A stretch of 45,406 bases of DNA from Phormidium ambiguum IAM M-71 (GTDB lineage Bacteria; Cyanobacteriota; Cyanobacteriia; Cyanobacteriales; Aerosakkonemataceae), in contig NZ_MRCE01000051.1 in NCBI RefSeq assembly GCF_001904725.1, positions 1 to 45,406 on the forward strand, given 5' to 3'. Numbering within the stretch: the first letter of the stretch is position 1; the number at the start of each line of letters is the position of its first letter. A program made the translations under genes and the position numbers. The notes below the pieces were generated by a model that did not search any database, was not told where the DNA came from, and saw only the letters and a program-made list of their open reading frames with translations. Below, one piece after another: positions 1 to 7,120 of this stretch.

Positions 1-42
1 TATCACTATTCTTTTGCGGAACTCAAGTGAATATGCTTTCAT
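1..42 (-). CDS. IS630-family transposase, N-terminal fragment (runs off window)
   Basis: Fourteen codons from an ATG at 42-40 to the window edge give MKAYSLEFRKRIVI. This opening is characteristic of cyanobacterial IS630 transposases, in which it leads into the DNA-binding helix-turn-helix. The catalytic DDE domain is outside the window, so activity cannot be judged. An essentially identical fragment lies at the other end of the window in the opposite orientation. Confidence 0.7.
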   Translation of the reverse strand, partial: MKAYSLEFRKRIVI

Positions 43-97
43 TAGCTTTGGCTACTAAATGATATTTTATTGTACCTCATAACAGCGCGAAGCGCTG
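1..97 (-). mobile_element. IS630-family element, left terminus (rest lies outside window)
   Basis: The first 97 bases are the reverse complement of the last 97 (45310-45406) with very few mismatches, and the similarity stops at a TA dinucleotide (98-99). IS630/Tc1-type elements insert at TA. The outer tip (83-97) is a hairpin, CAGCGC-GAA-GCGCTG. Reading leftwards, bases 42-1 encode the first 14 residues of a transposase, MKAYSLEFRKRIVI, matching the usual IS630 N-terminus just before its helix-turn-helix. The element cuts into the reverse transcriptase part of the neighbouring RT-cas1 gene. Confidence 0.85.
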
Positions 98-1464
98 TAA
101 ATTTGGTGCGTTACGGTGATGATTTTGTCATTGCGTCTGGGGATTGGATACAAGCTATTCGTGCTGTTGAGCAAATTAACAAATGGTTGGGCGATATTTA
201 TCTGAAGCTGCAACCGGAAAAAACTCAGATTTTCGCTCCTGATGAGGAGTTTACTTTTCTCGGTTATCGCTTTTTAAATGGTGAAGTAATTCCACCACCT
301 CCTCCCAAAGTCGGGGAACTGACGCAGCGGGATTCGGGAACACCTTATCAATCAAAGGTTCGCCCAACACCTGTTTTTTCTCAACCTCCGAAAGCTTGTA
401 GCTTACTCAAACCAGTTAAGTTTCCTGTTGCCAATTGTGAACATTTTTGGAAGGAACCCATGACTACTTTATATATAACCGACCAAGGTGCTTACTTGAG
501 CATTCGCAATCAACAATTTCAGGTTTTTGATCGGGGAGAACTACGGATTAAAGTGCCAGCGAATCGAGTCAGCCATATCGTTTTATTCGGTTGTTGCAAT
601 TTATCACACGGAGCAGTTTCTTGTGCTTTGCGGCGACGAATTCCGGTGCTATATCTTTCTCAAAAGGGGCGGTATTTCGGGCGTTTACAAACTGATGGGC
701 AAGCTAGAGTAGAATATTTGGGACGGCAGGTAGAATGTTCGCAAAATTCCGAATTCACGCGCCGACAAGCGGAAGCAATTGTTTGGGCTAAGTTGCATAA
801 TTCTCGTGCTTTGTTGCTAAAATTAAATCGTCGTCGTCCTAGTAAAATTGCCGGGGAAGCATTGGAATCAATTGCTAATTTAATGGATAAGTTACCTTAT
901 GCTGAATCGATGGATGCACTGCGGGGATACGAAGGAAAAGCAGCTACTTTGTATTTTCAAGCATTAGGTTCTTTGTTTACCGGAAGTTTTGCTTTTGAAA
1001 AACGCACCAAGCGTCCTCCAACTGACCCAATTAATAGTTTAATGAGTTTGGGATATACGTTGTTGAGTCAAAATGTTTGCTCTTTCATCGAATTAATGGG
1101 TTTGCATACTCATTTTGGTAATTTGCACGTTCCCCGCGACAATCATCCGGCGTTAGTTTCGGATTTGATGGAAGAATTTCGCGCCCAATTAGTAGATTCT
1201 TTGGTGTCTTATTTGGTGAATTCTAAAATTTTGAACTCGGAGGATTTCACTTTGCCAGATGAACGGGGTGGCGTGTTTTTGCAACCTCATGCGTTGAAAA
1301 AGTTTTTGAAACATTGGGAAGAAAAGTTGCAGTCGGAATTAACCCATCCGCATACGGGGTACAAAGTTAGTTTTCGCCGCTGTTTGGAGTTGCAAGTGCG
1401 AGAATACATTGCTTGTTTGATGGGGGAAGTTGATACTTATCGTCCGATGATTTGGAACCTTTAA
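98..1464 (+). pseudogene. cas1: Reverse transcriptase-Cas1 fusion, 5' truncated by IS630
   Basis: RT-Cas1 fusions let type III systems acquire spacers from RNA. The reading frame enters straight from the IS630 end with the tail of an RT palm: LVRYGDDFVIASGD carries the YxDD catalytic motif, followed by LKLQPEKTQIF and FTFLGYRF (late RT motifs). All earlier RT motifs are missing, so reverse transcription should be lost. After a proline-rich linker a Cas1 domain starts at MTTLYITDQG (ATG at 460, with aagga just upstream). It could be made alone from there as a 334-aa protein. The Cas1 metal ligands look intact: Glu in RGYEGKAATLYF, His in FGNLHVPR, and Glu/Asp in DLMEEFRAQLVD. No cas2 follows directly. 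The gene reads into array 1 and is a diverged paralogue of the Cas1 at 2978. The assignment is strong; the function of the remnant is inferred. Confidence 0.88.
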
Positions 1465-1759
1465 AAAGTTAATAGCAACCGCCAAAGCGATTAATCCATC
1501 CTTGGTTGCCCAAATCATGCTCAAACCATAAGTTTTTCTGAATCTTCTGCCTTTTGCTATAACTAACTGAGGGGGTCAGCCGATGGCTGAAACCCTCATT
1601 ATTTCGTTGACCCCCTCAGATAACCCTCTGAGTAAGGGTTTGAAGTGGGTGTTATTCTGGGTTATTGAAAAGATTTGTCTCGTTTTTGCTTGCCCAACTT
1701 GACCCCCTCAGATTTAGGGGTGTAGAATTAGCTCAATACTTGGCTTTTAGAAGCTAAGG
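1465..1759 (+). promoter_or_regulatory. CRISPR leader of array 1 with repeated boxes
   Basis: This is a gene-free 295-bp stretch between the RT-cas1 stop and the first repeat. It carries one inverted and two direct copies of a 12-13-bp box: CTGAGGGGGTCAG (1567-1579) and TGACCCCCTCAG (1608-1619 and 1700-1711). The leader of array 2 has boxes in the same arrangement but with a different core. Position and pattern suggest a leader with integration or promoter signals; no promoter hexamers could be assigned with confidence. Confidence 0.6.
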
Positions 1760-2743
1760 GATTGACTCTTACTGAAGAGAAAAGGTGTTGAAACAGTTCC
1801 GGTTCCTTGGGTGTCCTTAGGACCCCCGTGATTGACTCTTACTGAAGAGAAAAGGTGTTGAAACATCTTGAGATGTTCCACTCATTTCTTGCAAAAACCC
1901 GATTGACTCTTACTGAAGAGAAAAGGTGTTGAAACTCAGTTATTCCCATTGAGTTCATCGATGGGTCGAAACGATCAGTTGATTGACTCTTACTGAAGAG
2001 AAAAGGTGTTGAAACCGTCGGACGTATTTTCAACGTCCCAATAGGATATAGAGATTGACTCTTACTGAAGAGAAAAGGTGTTGAAACAGTGTTGCTCGTC
2101 CTTGGAAGTCATCACCCGGTTCACTAGAAGGATTGACTCTTACTGAAGAGAAAAGGTGTTGAAACCAATTATTGGCATTATACGAGGCTGAGTGCCAAAT
2201 GCATAGGATTGACTCTTACTGAAGAGAAAAGGTGTTGAAACCATTTCTCAGGGGTTTTTCCGCAGTTACAAAGTTGTTCAGGATTGACTCTTACTGAAGA
2301 GAAAAGGTGTTGAAACCTTCCTGATTACTCCTTAGTTTATGCGTTGCATTTTCACAGATTGACTCTTACTGAAGAGAAAAGGTGTTGAAACTTGAGCCAT
2401 GAACGCTGACCAGAGGGGTAAATGGATTGACTCTTACTGAAGAGAAAAGGTGTTGAAACAATATCATTACCTCCTCCGCCTATTAGTGTATCGGGATTGA
2501 CTCTTACTGAAGAGAAAAGGTGTTGAAACCTCGTTTGGTAAAGCACTTGGATGAGAGCAATCTATTGATTGACTCTTACTGAAGAGAAAAGGTGTTGAAA
2601 CATTAAGGCGAAAATTATCAAATATCCCGAAAAAATTAAGATTGACTCTTACTGAAGAGAAAAGGTGTTGAAACCTTTTAGGTAAAGGATAAGGAAAATT
2701 GTAACTAGGATTGACTCTTACTGAAGAGAAAAGGTGTTGAAAC
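1760..2743 (+). CRISPR. CRISPR array 1, 14 repeats of 35 bp, 13 spacers
   Basis: Repeats start at 1760, 1830, 1901, 1981, 2053, 2131, 2207, 2282, 2357, 2425, 2495, 2567, 2640 and 2709, and all appear identical. Each begins GATTGACTCTTACTGAAGAG and ends GAAAAGGTGTTGAAAC. Inside lies a hairpin CTCTT-actg-AAGAG. The last eight bases, GTTGAAAC, would form the crRNA 5' tag common in cyanobacterial type III systems. Spacers are mostly 33-45 bp. The array lies between RT-cas1 and cas1-cas2, and the repeat end next to RT-cas1 is taken as leader-proximal. No degenerate terminal repeat is seen. Confidence 0.98.
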
Positions 2744-2763
2744 ACTGACCAAAAGCATATTAT

Positions 2764-2799
2764 CCCCTGGATAGTTTATTAATCCAGGGGTTTGTTTTT
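2764..2799 (+). terminator. Rho-independent terminator after array 1
   Basis: A stem CCCCTGGA / TCCAGGGG with an 11-base loop is followed by tttgttttt. It lies 20 bases after the last repeat of array 1 and would end the pre-crRNA. The following 178 bases up to cas1 hold no gene that I can see. Confidence 0.75.
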
Positions 2800-2977
2800 A
2801 TGAAATATTTACAAGTAAGACTGTTTTTTGAATTTCGACTTTTAACTTTTAACCTGAAACAAGCTTGCTCAGTAAATTTTCAACTCATATACCAACTCAT
2901 ATACTAATATCTGTACTCGAATACGAACGCAAATACCGGACTGTAAATATGGAGATGTAGAGTTTTAAACCCAATTA

Positions 2978-4042
2978 ATGACAGCAATCTTCATCACCCA
3001 ACCTGGCAGTTACTTAAAAGCCAAATATCATTACTTCCAAGTATTTCAGCAAAACAAACTGTGTTTACAAATACACTCTTCTCAAGTTAGTCAAATTACC
3101 TTGTTTGACAACTGCCGCTTACAATCCCAAGCAGCATCCTTAGCTGAATCTTTAGCAATTCCAGTCCTGTTTCTTGACAATCAAGGTAATTATTTAGGAC
3201 GCTTGCAACTAGAATCACAACATTCAGCAAAATACTTTCAACAGCAAATCAAACGTACCCAAAATCTGAACTTTACCAAAACAATAGCCGAAAGTATTGT
3301 CCGCGCTTACTTACACAATTGTTGTGTCGTTCTCTTTCATTTGACCGCAAATCATTCTACTCCCAAAGTAGAAATAGCAATGGAAATGCTAGACCTGTTA
3401 ATTGATGATTTGCCGATGGCAGATTCAATCCACGCACTGCGGGAATACTCCACTACAGGTGCTTCCCTATATTATCAATCCATCACTGAATTACTGGCAA
3501 AAGCTTTTAACTTCCAGTGTACTTGTCGCCCACATTTCGACTCAATTAAGAGTGTCTTGCGACTGGGTAACGCCTTATTAAATCAGACCATTTACGGATT
3601 CGTTCAATCAGCCGGACTGAATCCAAATTTCGGCAGCTTGCACCTTTATTGCCAAGATGAACTATCTTTAATTGAAGATTTCGCCTTAGAATTTCGTCCT
3701 TTTTTAGTAGACGAATTAGTGGCAACTTTGGCAATTTCTCAAATTCTCACACCCGACGATTTTACCCAACCTACAAAACAGGGTGTAATCTCTCTCCATC
3801 CTGCTGCATTGAAAAAGTTCATCAATCATTGGCAAGCAAAACTGCAAACTGAAGTTACTCATTTATATGCCGAAAAACTCAGCTACCGCTGTTGTTTGGA
3901 ATGGCAGGTGCGGGAATACATTGCTTACTTGTTAGGTGATACAGAGTTCTATCGCCCAATGTTACTGAAATGGAATGCTGATACTGCTATTTCTCCTATC
4001 AGCAAGCAACCAAAAGAACAGCGAGTCTTGGTGAAATTGTAA
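2978..4042 (+). CDS. cas1: Cas1 integrase paralogue lacking one catalytic Glu
   Basis: This 354-aa protein is full length for Cas1, the spacer integrase that works as a complex with Cas2. The family's C-terminal helical half is recognisable: NFGSLHLYC holds the metal-binding His, and DFALEFRPFLVDELV holds the acidic pair. The first ligand is missing. Where the RT-Cas1 paralogue has DALRGYEGKAATLYF, this protein has HALREYSTTGASLYY, putting Ser at the position of the catalytic Glu. It also lacks the usual basic PP-D-N segment, having CTCRPHFDSIKSVL. Its stop codon shares one base with the cas2 start, so the two are co-translated. It may be catalytically dead or serve as a structural partner. 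Identity is sure; the activity statement is inference from alignment by eye. Confidence 0.93.
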   Translation: MTAIFITQPGSYLKAKYHYFQVFQQNKLCLQIHSSQVSQITLFDNCRLQSQAASLAESLAIPVLFLDNQGNYLGRLQLESQHSAKYFQQQIKRTQNLNFTKTIAESIVRAYLHNCCVVLFHLTANHSTPKVEIAMEMLDLLIDDLPMADSIHALREYSTTGASLYYQSITELLAKAFNFQCTCRPHFDSIKSVLRLGNALLNQTIYGFVQSAGLNPNFGSLHLYCQDELSLIEDFALEFRPFLVDELVATLAISQILTPDDFTQPTKQGVISLHPAALKKFINHWQAKLQTEVTHLYAEKLSYRCCLEWQVREYIAYLLGDTEFYRPMLLKWNADTAISPISKQPKEQRVLVKL

Positions 4043-4320
4043 TGTTTTACCTTATCTGCTACGACATCGTAGATGACAGTCGCCGCTATAAAGTTTCTAA
4101 GTTATTAGAAACTTATGGTTTGCGAGTCCAAAAATCAGTATTTGAGGCGGTATTGGATGAAAAGCAGTACGAAAGCATTCAAAAACGGTTGCTCAAATTA
4201 CTCCATTCCAAAGAAGACCAACTCAGATTTTATCCTTTATCTGACCCCTGTCGTTGCAAGGTAGCGATATTAGGAATAAAGCCAGACTTTGCAGTAGATG
4301 ATGCGGCTTTCATTGTTTAG
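4042..4320 (+). CDS. cas2: Cas2, spacer-acquisition endoribonuclease-fold subunit
   Basis: This 92-aa ferredoxin-fold protein starts MFYLICYDIVDDSRR, with the conserved first-strand Asp (D8) typical of Cas2, and continues GLRVQKSVFEAVLD, the usual second strand. The length is normal for Cas2. The ATG overlaps the cas1 stop by one base. In the adaptation complex Cas2 bridges two Cas1 dimers. It is the only cas2 in the window, so it would have to serve the RT-Cas1 remnant too if that is still active. Confidence 0.95.
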   Translation: MFYLICYDIVDDSRRYKVSKLLETYGLRVQKSVFEAVLDEKQYESIQKRLLKLLHSKEDQLRFYPLSDPCRCKVAILGIKPDFAVDDAAFIV

Positions 4321-4333
4321 CTATTAGTCAAAT

Positions 4334-4374
4334 GTACGTTGTTGCGCTGTCTTCGCTAAGGCACAACAACGTAC
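4334..4374. repeat. 11-bp inverted repeat between cas2 and the toxin gene
   Basis: GTACGTTGTTG (4334-4344) and CAACAACGTAC (4364-4374) form a perfect hairpin around a 19-base loop in the gap after cas2. There is no T-tract, so it is a weak terminator candidate; it could be a mobile palindromic repeat or an mRNA-end stabiliser. Confidence 0.6.
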
Positions 4375-4390
4375 TTAGAAAGCAACTTTC

Positions 4391-4660
4391 ATGGACTATC
4401 AAGCTATCAAGTTTGAAGTTCTTGTTACTCCTAAAGTAAAAAAAGAATTGGCAGCATTACCTTTAAAAGTACAAAAGCAATACCACAAAGCTTTCCAAGT
4501 ATTTGCTAAAGAAGGGCCAATTTACAGAAGTTTGAGAACTCATTGCTATAAACAGAAAAAAGGTGAAATCTGGGGTTCTTCCGCTTCAATGGCTTTGCGT
4601 TTTTACTGGGAGTACCAAGCAGAAAAAACTATTTTAGTGATTGCGATCGATAGTCATTAG
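4391..4660 (+). CDS. RelE/ParE-like toxin-fold protein
   Basis: This 89-aa protein has the layout of RelE/ParE mRNA-interferase or gyrase-targeting toxins. A strand leads into VKKELAALPLKVQKQYHKAF (the two-helix hairpin), then YRSLRTHCYKQKKGEIWGSS and ALRFYWEYQ, ending in a hydrophobic strand ILVIAIDSH. The Arg and His spacing fits the superfamily but I cannot assign catalytic residues with confidence. The gene stands 70 bp behind cas2 on the same strand. No antitoxin precedes it; the HTH gene 51 bp downstream could be one in the reversed (HigBA-like) order. A toxin linked to the adaptation genes could help retain the locus; that is inference. Confidence 0.6.
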   Translation: MDYQAIKFEVLVTPKVKKELAALPLKVQKQYHKAFQVFAKEGPIYRSLRTHCYKQKKGEIWGSSASMALRFYWEYQAEKTILVIAIDSH

Positions 4661-4711
4661 TCCTTGGTCTGAAACGGCAATCAAACTACGCTAATTACCC
4701 GCAGCAAAGAT

Positions 4712-5005
4712 ATGAACAAACCTCGAATTTTGCAGGAACGAGAATTAACTTTGATTCAACTGTACAGCCAGTGCCAATTAGGAATGACTCCCAAGGAATT
4801 TTATAACAAATGGGCTGTAACTTACGAACAAATAGCTTTAATTTGTTCTCGTTCCAATTCTACTGTACGCCGCTGGTTTAAGCAAGGAAGTTTACACAGA
4901 AATCCTAGTCCCAACGATTTGCGCCATCTGGCAATTATGGACTTTCTGTTAGAACATTTCGAGGAAATTCCTGCTTCCCTTTGGAGATTACTTTGTCATA
5001 AGTAA
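4712..5005 (+). CDS. Helix-turn-helix protein, conserved cyanobacterial type
   Basis: This 97-aa basic protein opens MNKPRILQERELTLIQLYSQ and has a helix-turn-helix in YEQIALICSRSNSTVRRWFK, then an acidic helical tail DLRHLAIMDFLLEHFEEIP. The HTH and size suggest a DNA-binding regulator. I recall similar small HTH proteins as widespread in cyanobacteria but know of no defined role. It follows the RelE-like gene on the same strand and might act as its antitoxin or as a regulator of the locus. The stretch 5006-5368 has no gene; it contains an orphan CRISPR repeat and the upstream region of the RAMP gene. Confidence 0.6.
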   Translation: MNKPRILQERELTLIQLYSQCQLGMTPKEFYNKWAVTYEQIALICSRSNSTVRRWFKQGSLHRNPSPNDLRHLAIMDFLLEHFEEIPASLWRLLCHK

Positions 5006-5141
5006 AAAGGTAAAAGAATGAAGCGTTTTTCACAGTGTTAATTTCTGTTACCTTGAAAAAATGGCAATTCTAGAGTCACATTAGTTGCGGTCTGTCAATA
5101 TCATTCTGACCTCACTTTTTAGGCTTCTCTCAATTAAAGTG

Positions 5142-5177
5142 AAGAAGACCCTTTAAATAGGGAAAAGGTGTTGAAAC
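5142..5177 (+). repeat. Orphan CRISPR repeat of a third type
   Basis: The segment ends in GGGAAAAGGTGTTGAAAC, matching the 3' part of both array repeats, but its 5' half differs. It carries its own short stem CCCT-ttaaat-AGGG in place of those in arrays 1 and 2. No second copy follows. It could be the seed or remnant of a third array, or a lone element giving an RNA processed by the same Cas6. Its downstream sequence leads into the RAMP gene at 5369. Confidence 0.75.
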
Positions 5178-5368
5178 AATCGTTTTGGGAGAGCGATCGC
5201 TTTTCTGGCGGATAAACCTTTCTTTAAGAAAAGGCAAAATATTCAAAATATCCGCCTTTTTTCAATCTGAGGATTTAGAATAGTTCTAAGTCTTCAGATT
5301 TCTTATTTGGGAAATCTAAGTGAGGTTGAAATAAACTTTATCCGCTATTTTTGTTATCAGGAGTAATC

Positions 5369-6898
5369 ATGGCTTTATTACCAGAAGTTATGCCCAAATG
5401 GTATACTGTAGAACCAACAAAAGACAGAGGTTGGACACCGCAAACTGAAGATATTATTGAAGGTAAAGGCGATCCAGCTACGATCGATGCTTGGGATACA
5501 AAAGGAAGCTATTCCCCGAAAAATGCTGATGCTTACACGGTACGTTTGGACAAATTGCAAATCATTAGTCCGATTCAAGTTGGTGGGGGTAGTTTTCCTG
5601 AAGGTGGTATTTTACCCGCACAAATTGGCGGTGTTCCCTGCATTCCCGGTTCTAGCATTAGGGGCGCATTGCTAAGTTGGATTCAGGTAAAATGGAATGA
5701 GTTACCGAGTGAAGAACAAGCTTTTTGGCAACATTTATTAGCAAGCGATCGCACTCACTGGCTACCCCGCAAAATTCGCTTTGAAACCATTCAGCTAAAA
5801 AACCTCAAACCTTATCCATTAAACGCTCAACAAAAATGGCAGTTGTTTGACCAAAAAAGTAAGAATTTAGGCATTCAATGGCAAGTATCTCCTAAACCTC
5901 CGAGTCCGAATTCCGATAAATTTTGCTTGCAAGTTTTACTCAAAGATACTTGTACCAAAGAACAAAAAACTTGGCTGGAAACACGCCTAAAAGAAATGCT
6001 GCAATTCCAAGGAATCGGACGGGGAAAAGCATCAGGTTTTGGTCGATTAGCGCCCTTTATTCCTTCAGGAAGTTGGGAAATTCAACTCACCGGAATGAAA
6101 CCTTGCGTCCAAAGTCACAAACCTGGAGATAATCAAACCGGACAATACCGCTGGACACCCCAAGTATTGCGGGCTAATTTACGCGGTTACTTTACCAGAT
6201 TGGCATTATCTTTGTTCTCGGAGGAAACTGCTTTAAACCTGACTAATAAAATATTTGGCGGTTTGAGTTGTCCGGCTAAATTAACTTTAACTAGCTATTT
6301 GCAACCTATTCCCAGAATGCTCAATGAAATTCCCGATGATTATACTAATATTCCGGCTCGTCAAGCACACGCAACTTGGATAATTAGTGTTGATTGCAAT
6401 GAAGAATTTAAACCTTTAATTGGTGGATTGCTTGCTTTAGCTAGTCGTCTTGGTGGACTTGGCCCAGGTTGGCGCAGACCACCCCACGTTTTAGAACGTT
6501 TTTATGGTTTTCGGGGTAGTGAATTTACTGTTACGCCAGCTAATTTGGAACAACCTTTGCATGAATTAATTAAGCGTTTGCGGGAATTAATCACGAAATT
6601 AGGTGAAAATTATGGTTGGCGTGCAATGTCTAATCCCACAGCGGTTTCCGGTTCTCTGATTAGTATTTGGCAGGGAAAAGGAGATAAATGGCGAGATATT
6701 GTGCATAAAGTTTGCAGGAGTAAAGATAACCGAGAAAATCCTAACCCTAACAGACCCCTTTGGTGTGGAGATTCTGAAAATCGACCGTCGGGTTATGCGG
6801 TGCGACAATATAAGGATTATTGTTTGATTACTGTATTTGATAAAGCTGTGGAAGCAACGTTGACAAGTAAAGGTTTCCAGGTTGTATGGCAATGTTGA
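5369..6898 (+). CDS. Two-domain RAMP (Cas7-like) protein, Cmr6/Cmr1-like
   Basis: RAMP subunits form the crRNA-binding body of type III complexes. The start at 5369 is chosen for its close ribosome site (aggag); the protein is 509 aa. The N-terminal half has the RAMP opening ISPIQVGGGSF (about 70-80), IPGSSIRGALLSWIQ (about 105-119) and a Gly-rich loop GIGRGKASGFGRL (about 217-229), a Cmr6-like pattern. The second half restarts with WEIQLTGMKPC, has TPQVLRANLRGYFTRLAL and ends with GGLLALASRLGGLGPGWRRP, close to Cmr1 style. The window has no other cmr1 or cmr6 candidate, so this may supply both ends of the complex. It stands alone on the plus strand, in front of array 2 and apart from the minus-strand cmr operon. 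RAMP membership is firm; the fusion reading is inference. Confidence 0.8.
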   Translation: MALLPEVMPKWYTVEPTKDRGWTPQTEDIIEGKGDPATIDAWDTKGSYSPKNADAYTVRLDKLQIISPIQVGGGSFPEGGILPAQIGGVPCIPGSSIRGALLSWIQVKWNELPSEEQAFWQHLLASDRTHWLPRKIRFETIQLKNLKPYPLNAQQKWQLFDQKSKNLGIQWQVSPKPPSPNSDKFCLQVLLKDTCTKEQKTWLETRLKEMLQFQGIGRGKASGFGRLAPFIPSGSWEIQLTGMKPCVQSHKPGDNQTGQYRWTPQVLRANLRGYFTRLALSLFSEETALNLTNKIFGGLSCPAKLTLTSYLQPIPRMLNEIPDDYTNIPARQAHATWIISVDCNEEFKPLIGGLLALASRLGGLGPGWRRPPHVLERFYGFRGSEFTVTPANLEQPLHELIKRLRELITKLGENYGWRAMSNPTAVSGSLISIWQGKGDKWRDIVHKVCRSKDNRENPNPNRPLWCGDSENRPSGYAVRQYKDYCLITVFDKAVEATLTSKGFQVVWQC

Positions 6899-7120
6899 AA
6901 AATCAGGTAATCTCTCCCAGCTATCCCGAAGTCCTAAAATTGCGAGGGGGTGAAAAAATGGCTGAAACAACGCAATTTCGTTTAGACCCTCGCTGCCTTA
7001 CTGGGCAAGGGTTTCAGGCGTTAAAACAGGTGCAAGTTGGGAGGTTTGTGGTCACAAAATTGCTACCCCTCGCAAACTGCTTCTGGACATTAGGCAGGAT
7101 AAGGGGTTCAATAGGGGTAG
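6899..7120 (+). promoter_or_regulatory. CRISPR leader of array 2 with repeated boxes
   Basis: These 222 bases lie between the RAMP stop and the first repeat of array 2. They contain TGCGAGGGGGTG (6941-6952), AGACCCTCGCTG (6984-6995) and CTACCCCTCGCAA (7063-7075): one forward and two inverted copies of a box whose layout matches the leader of array 1 but with CGAGG instead of TGAGG at its core. A segment with ctgggcaagggtttcagg also resembles one in leader 1. I read no gene here. The polarity (perfect repeats here, degenerate repeats at 8531 and beyond) supports this being the leader side. Confidence 0.65.

Noticed and set aside
1839-2745. Minus-strand reading frames across array 1 with repeated QHLFSSVRVN and STPFLFSKSQS peptides
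   Set aside because: They are translations of the CRISPR repeats; the periodic peptide arises from the repeat DNA.
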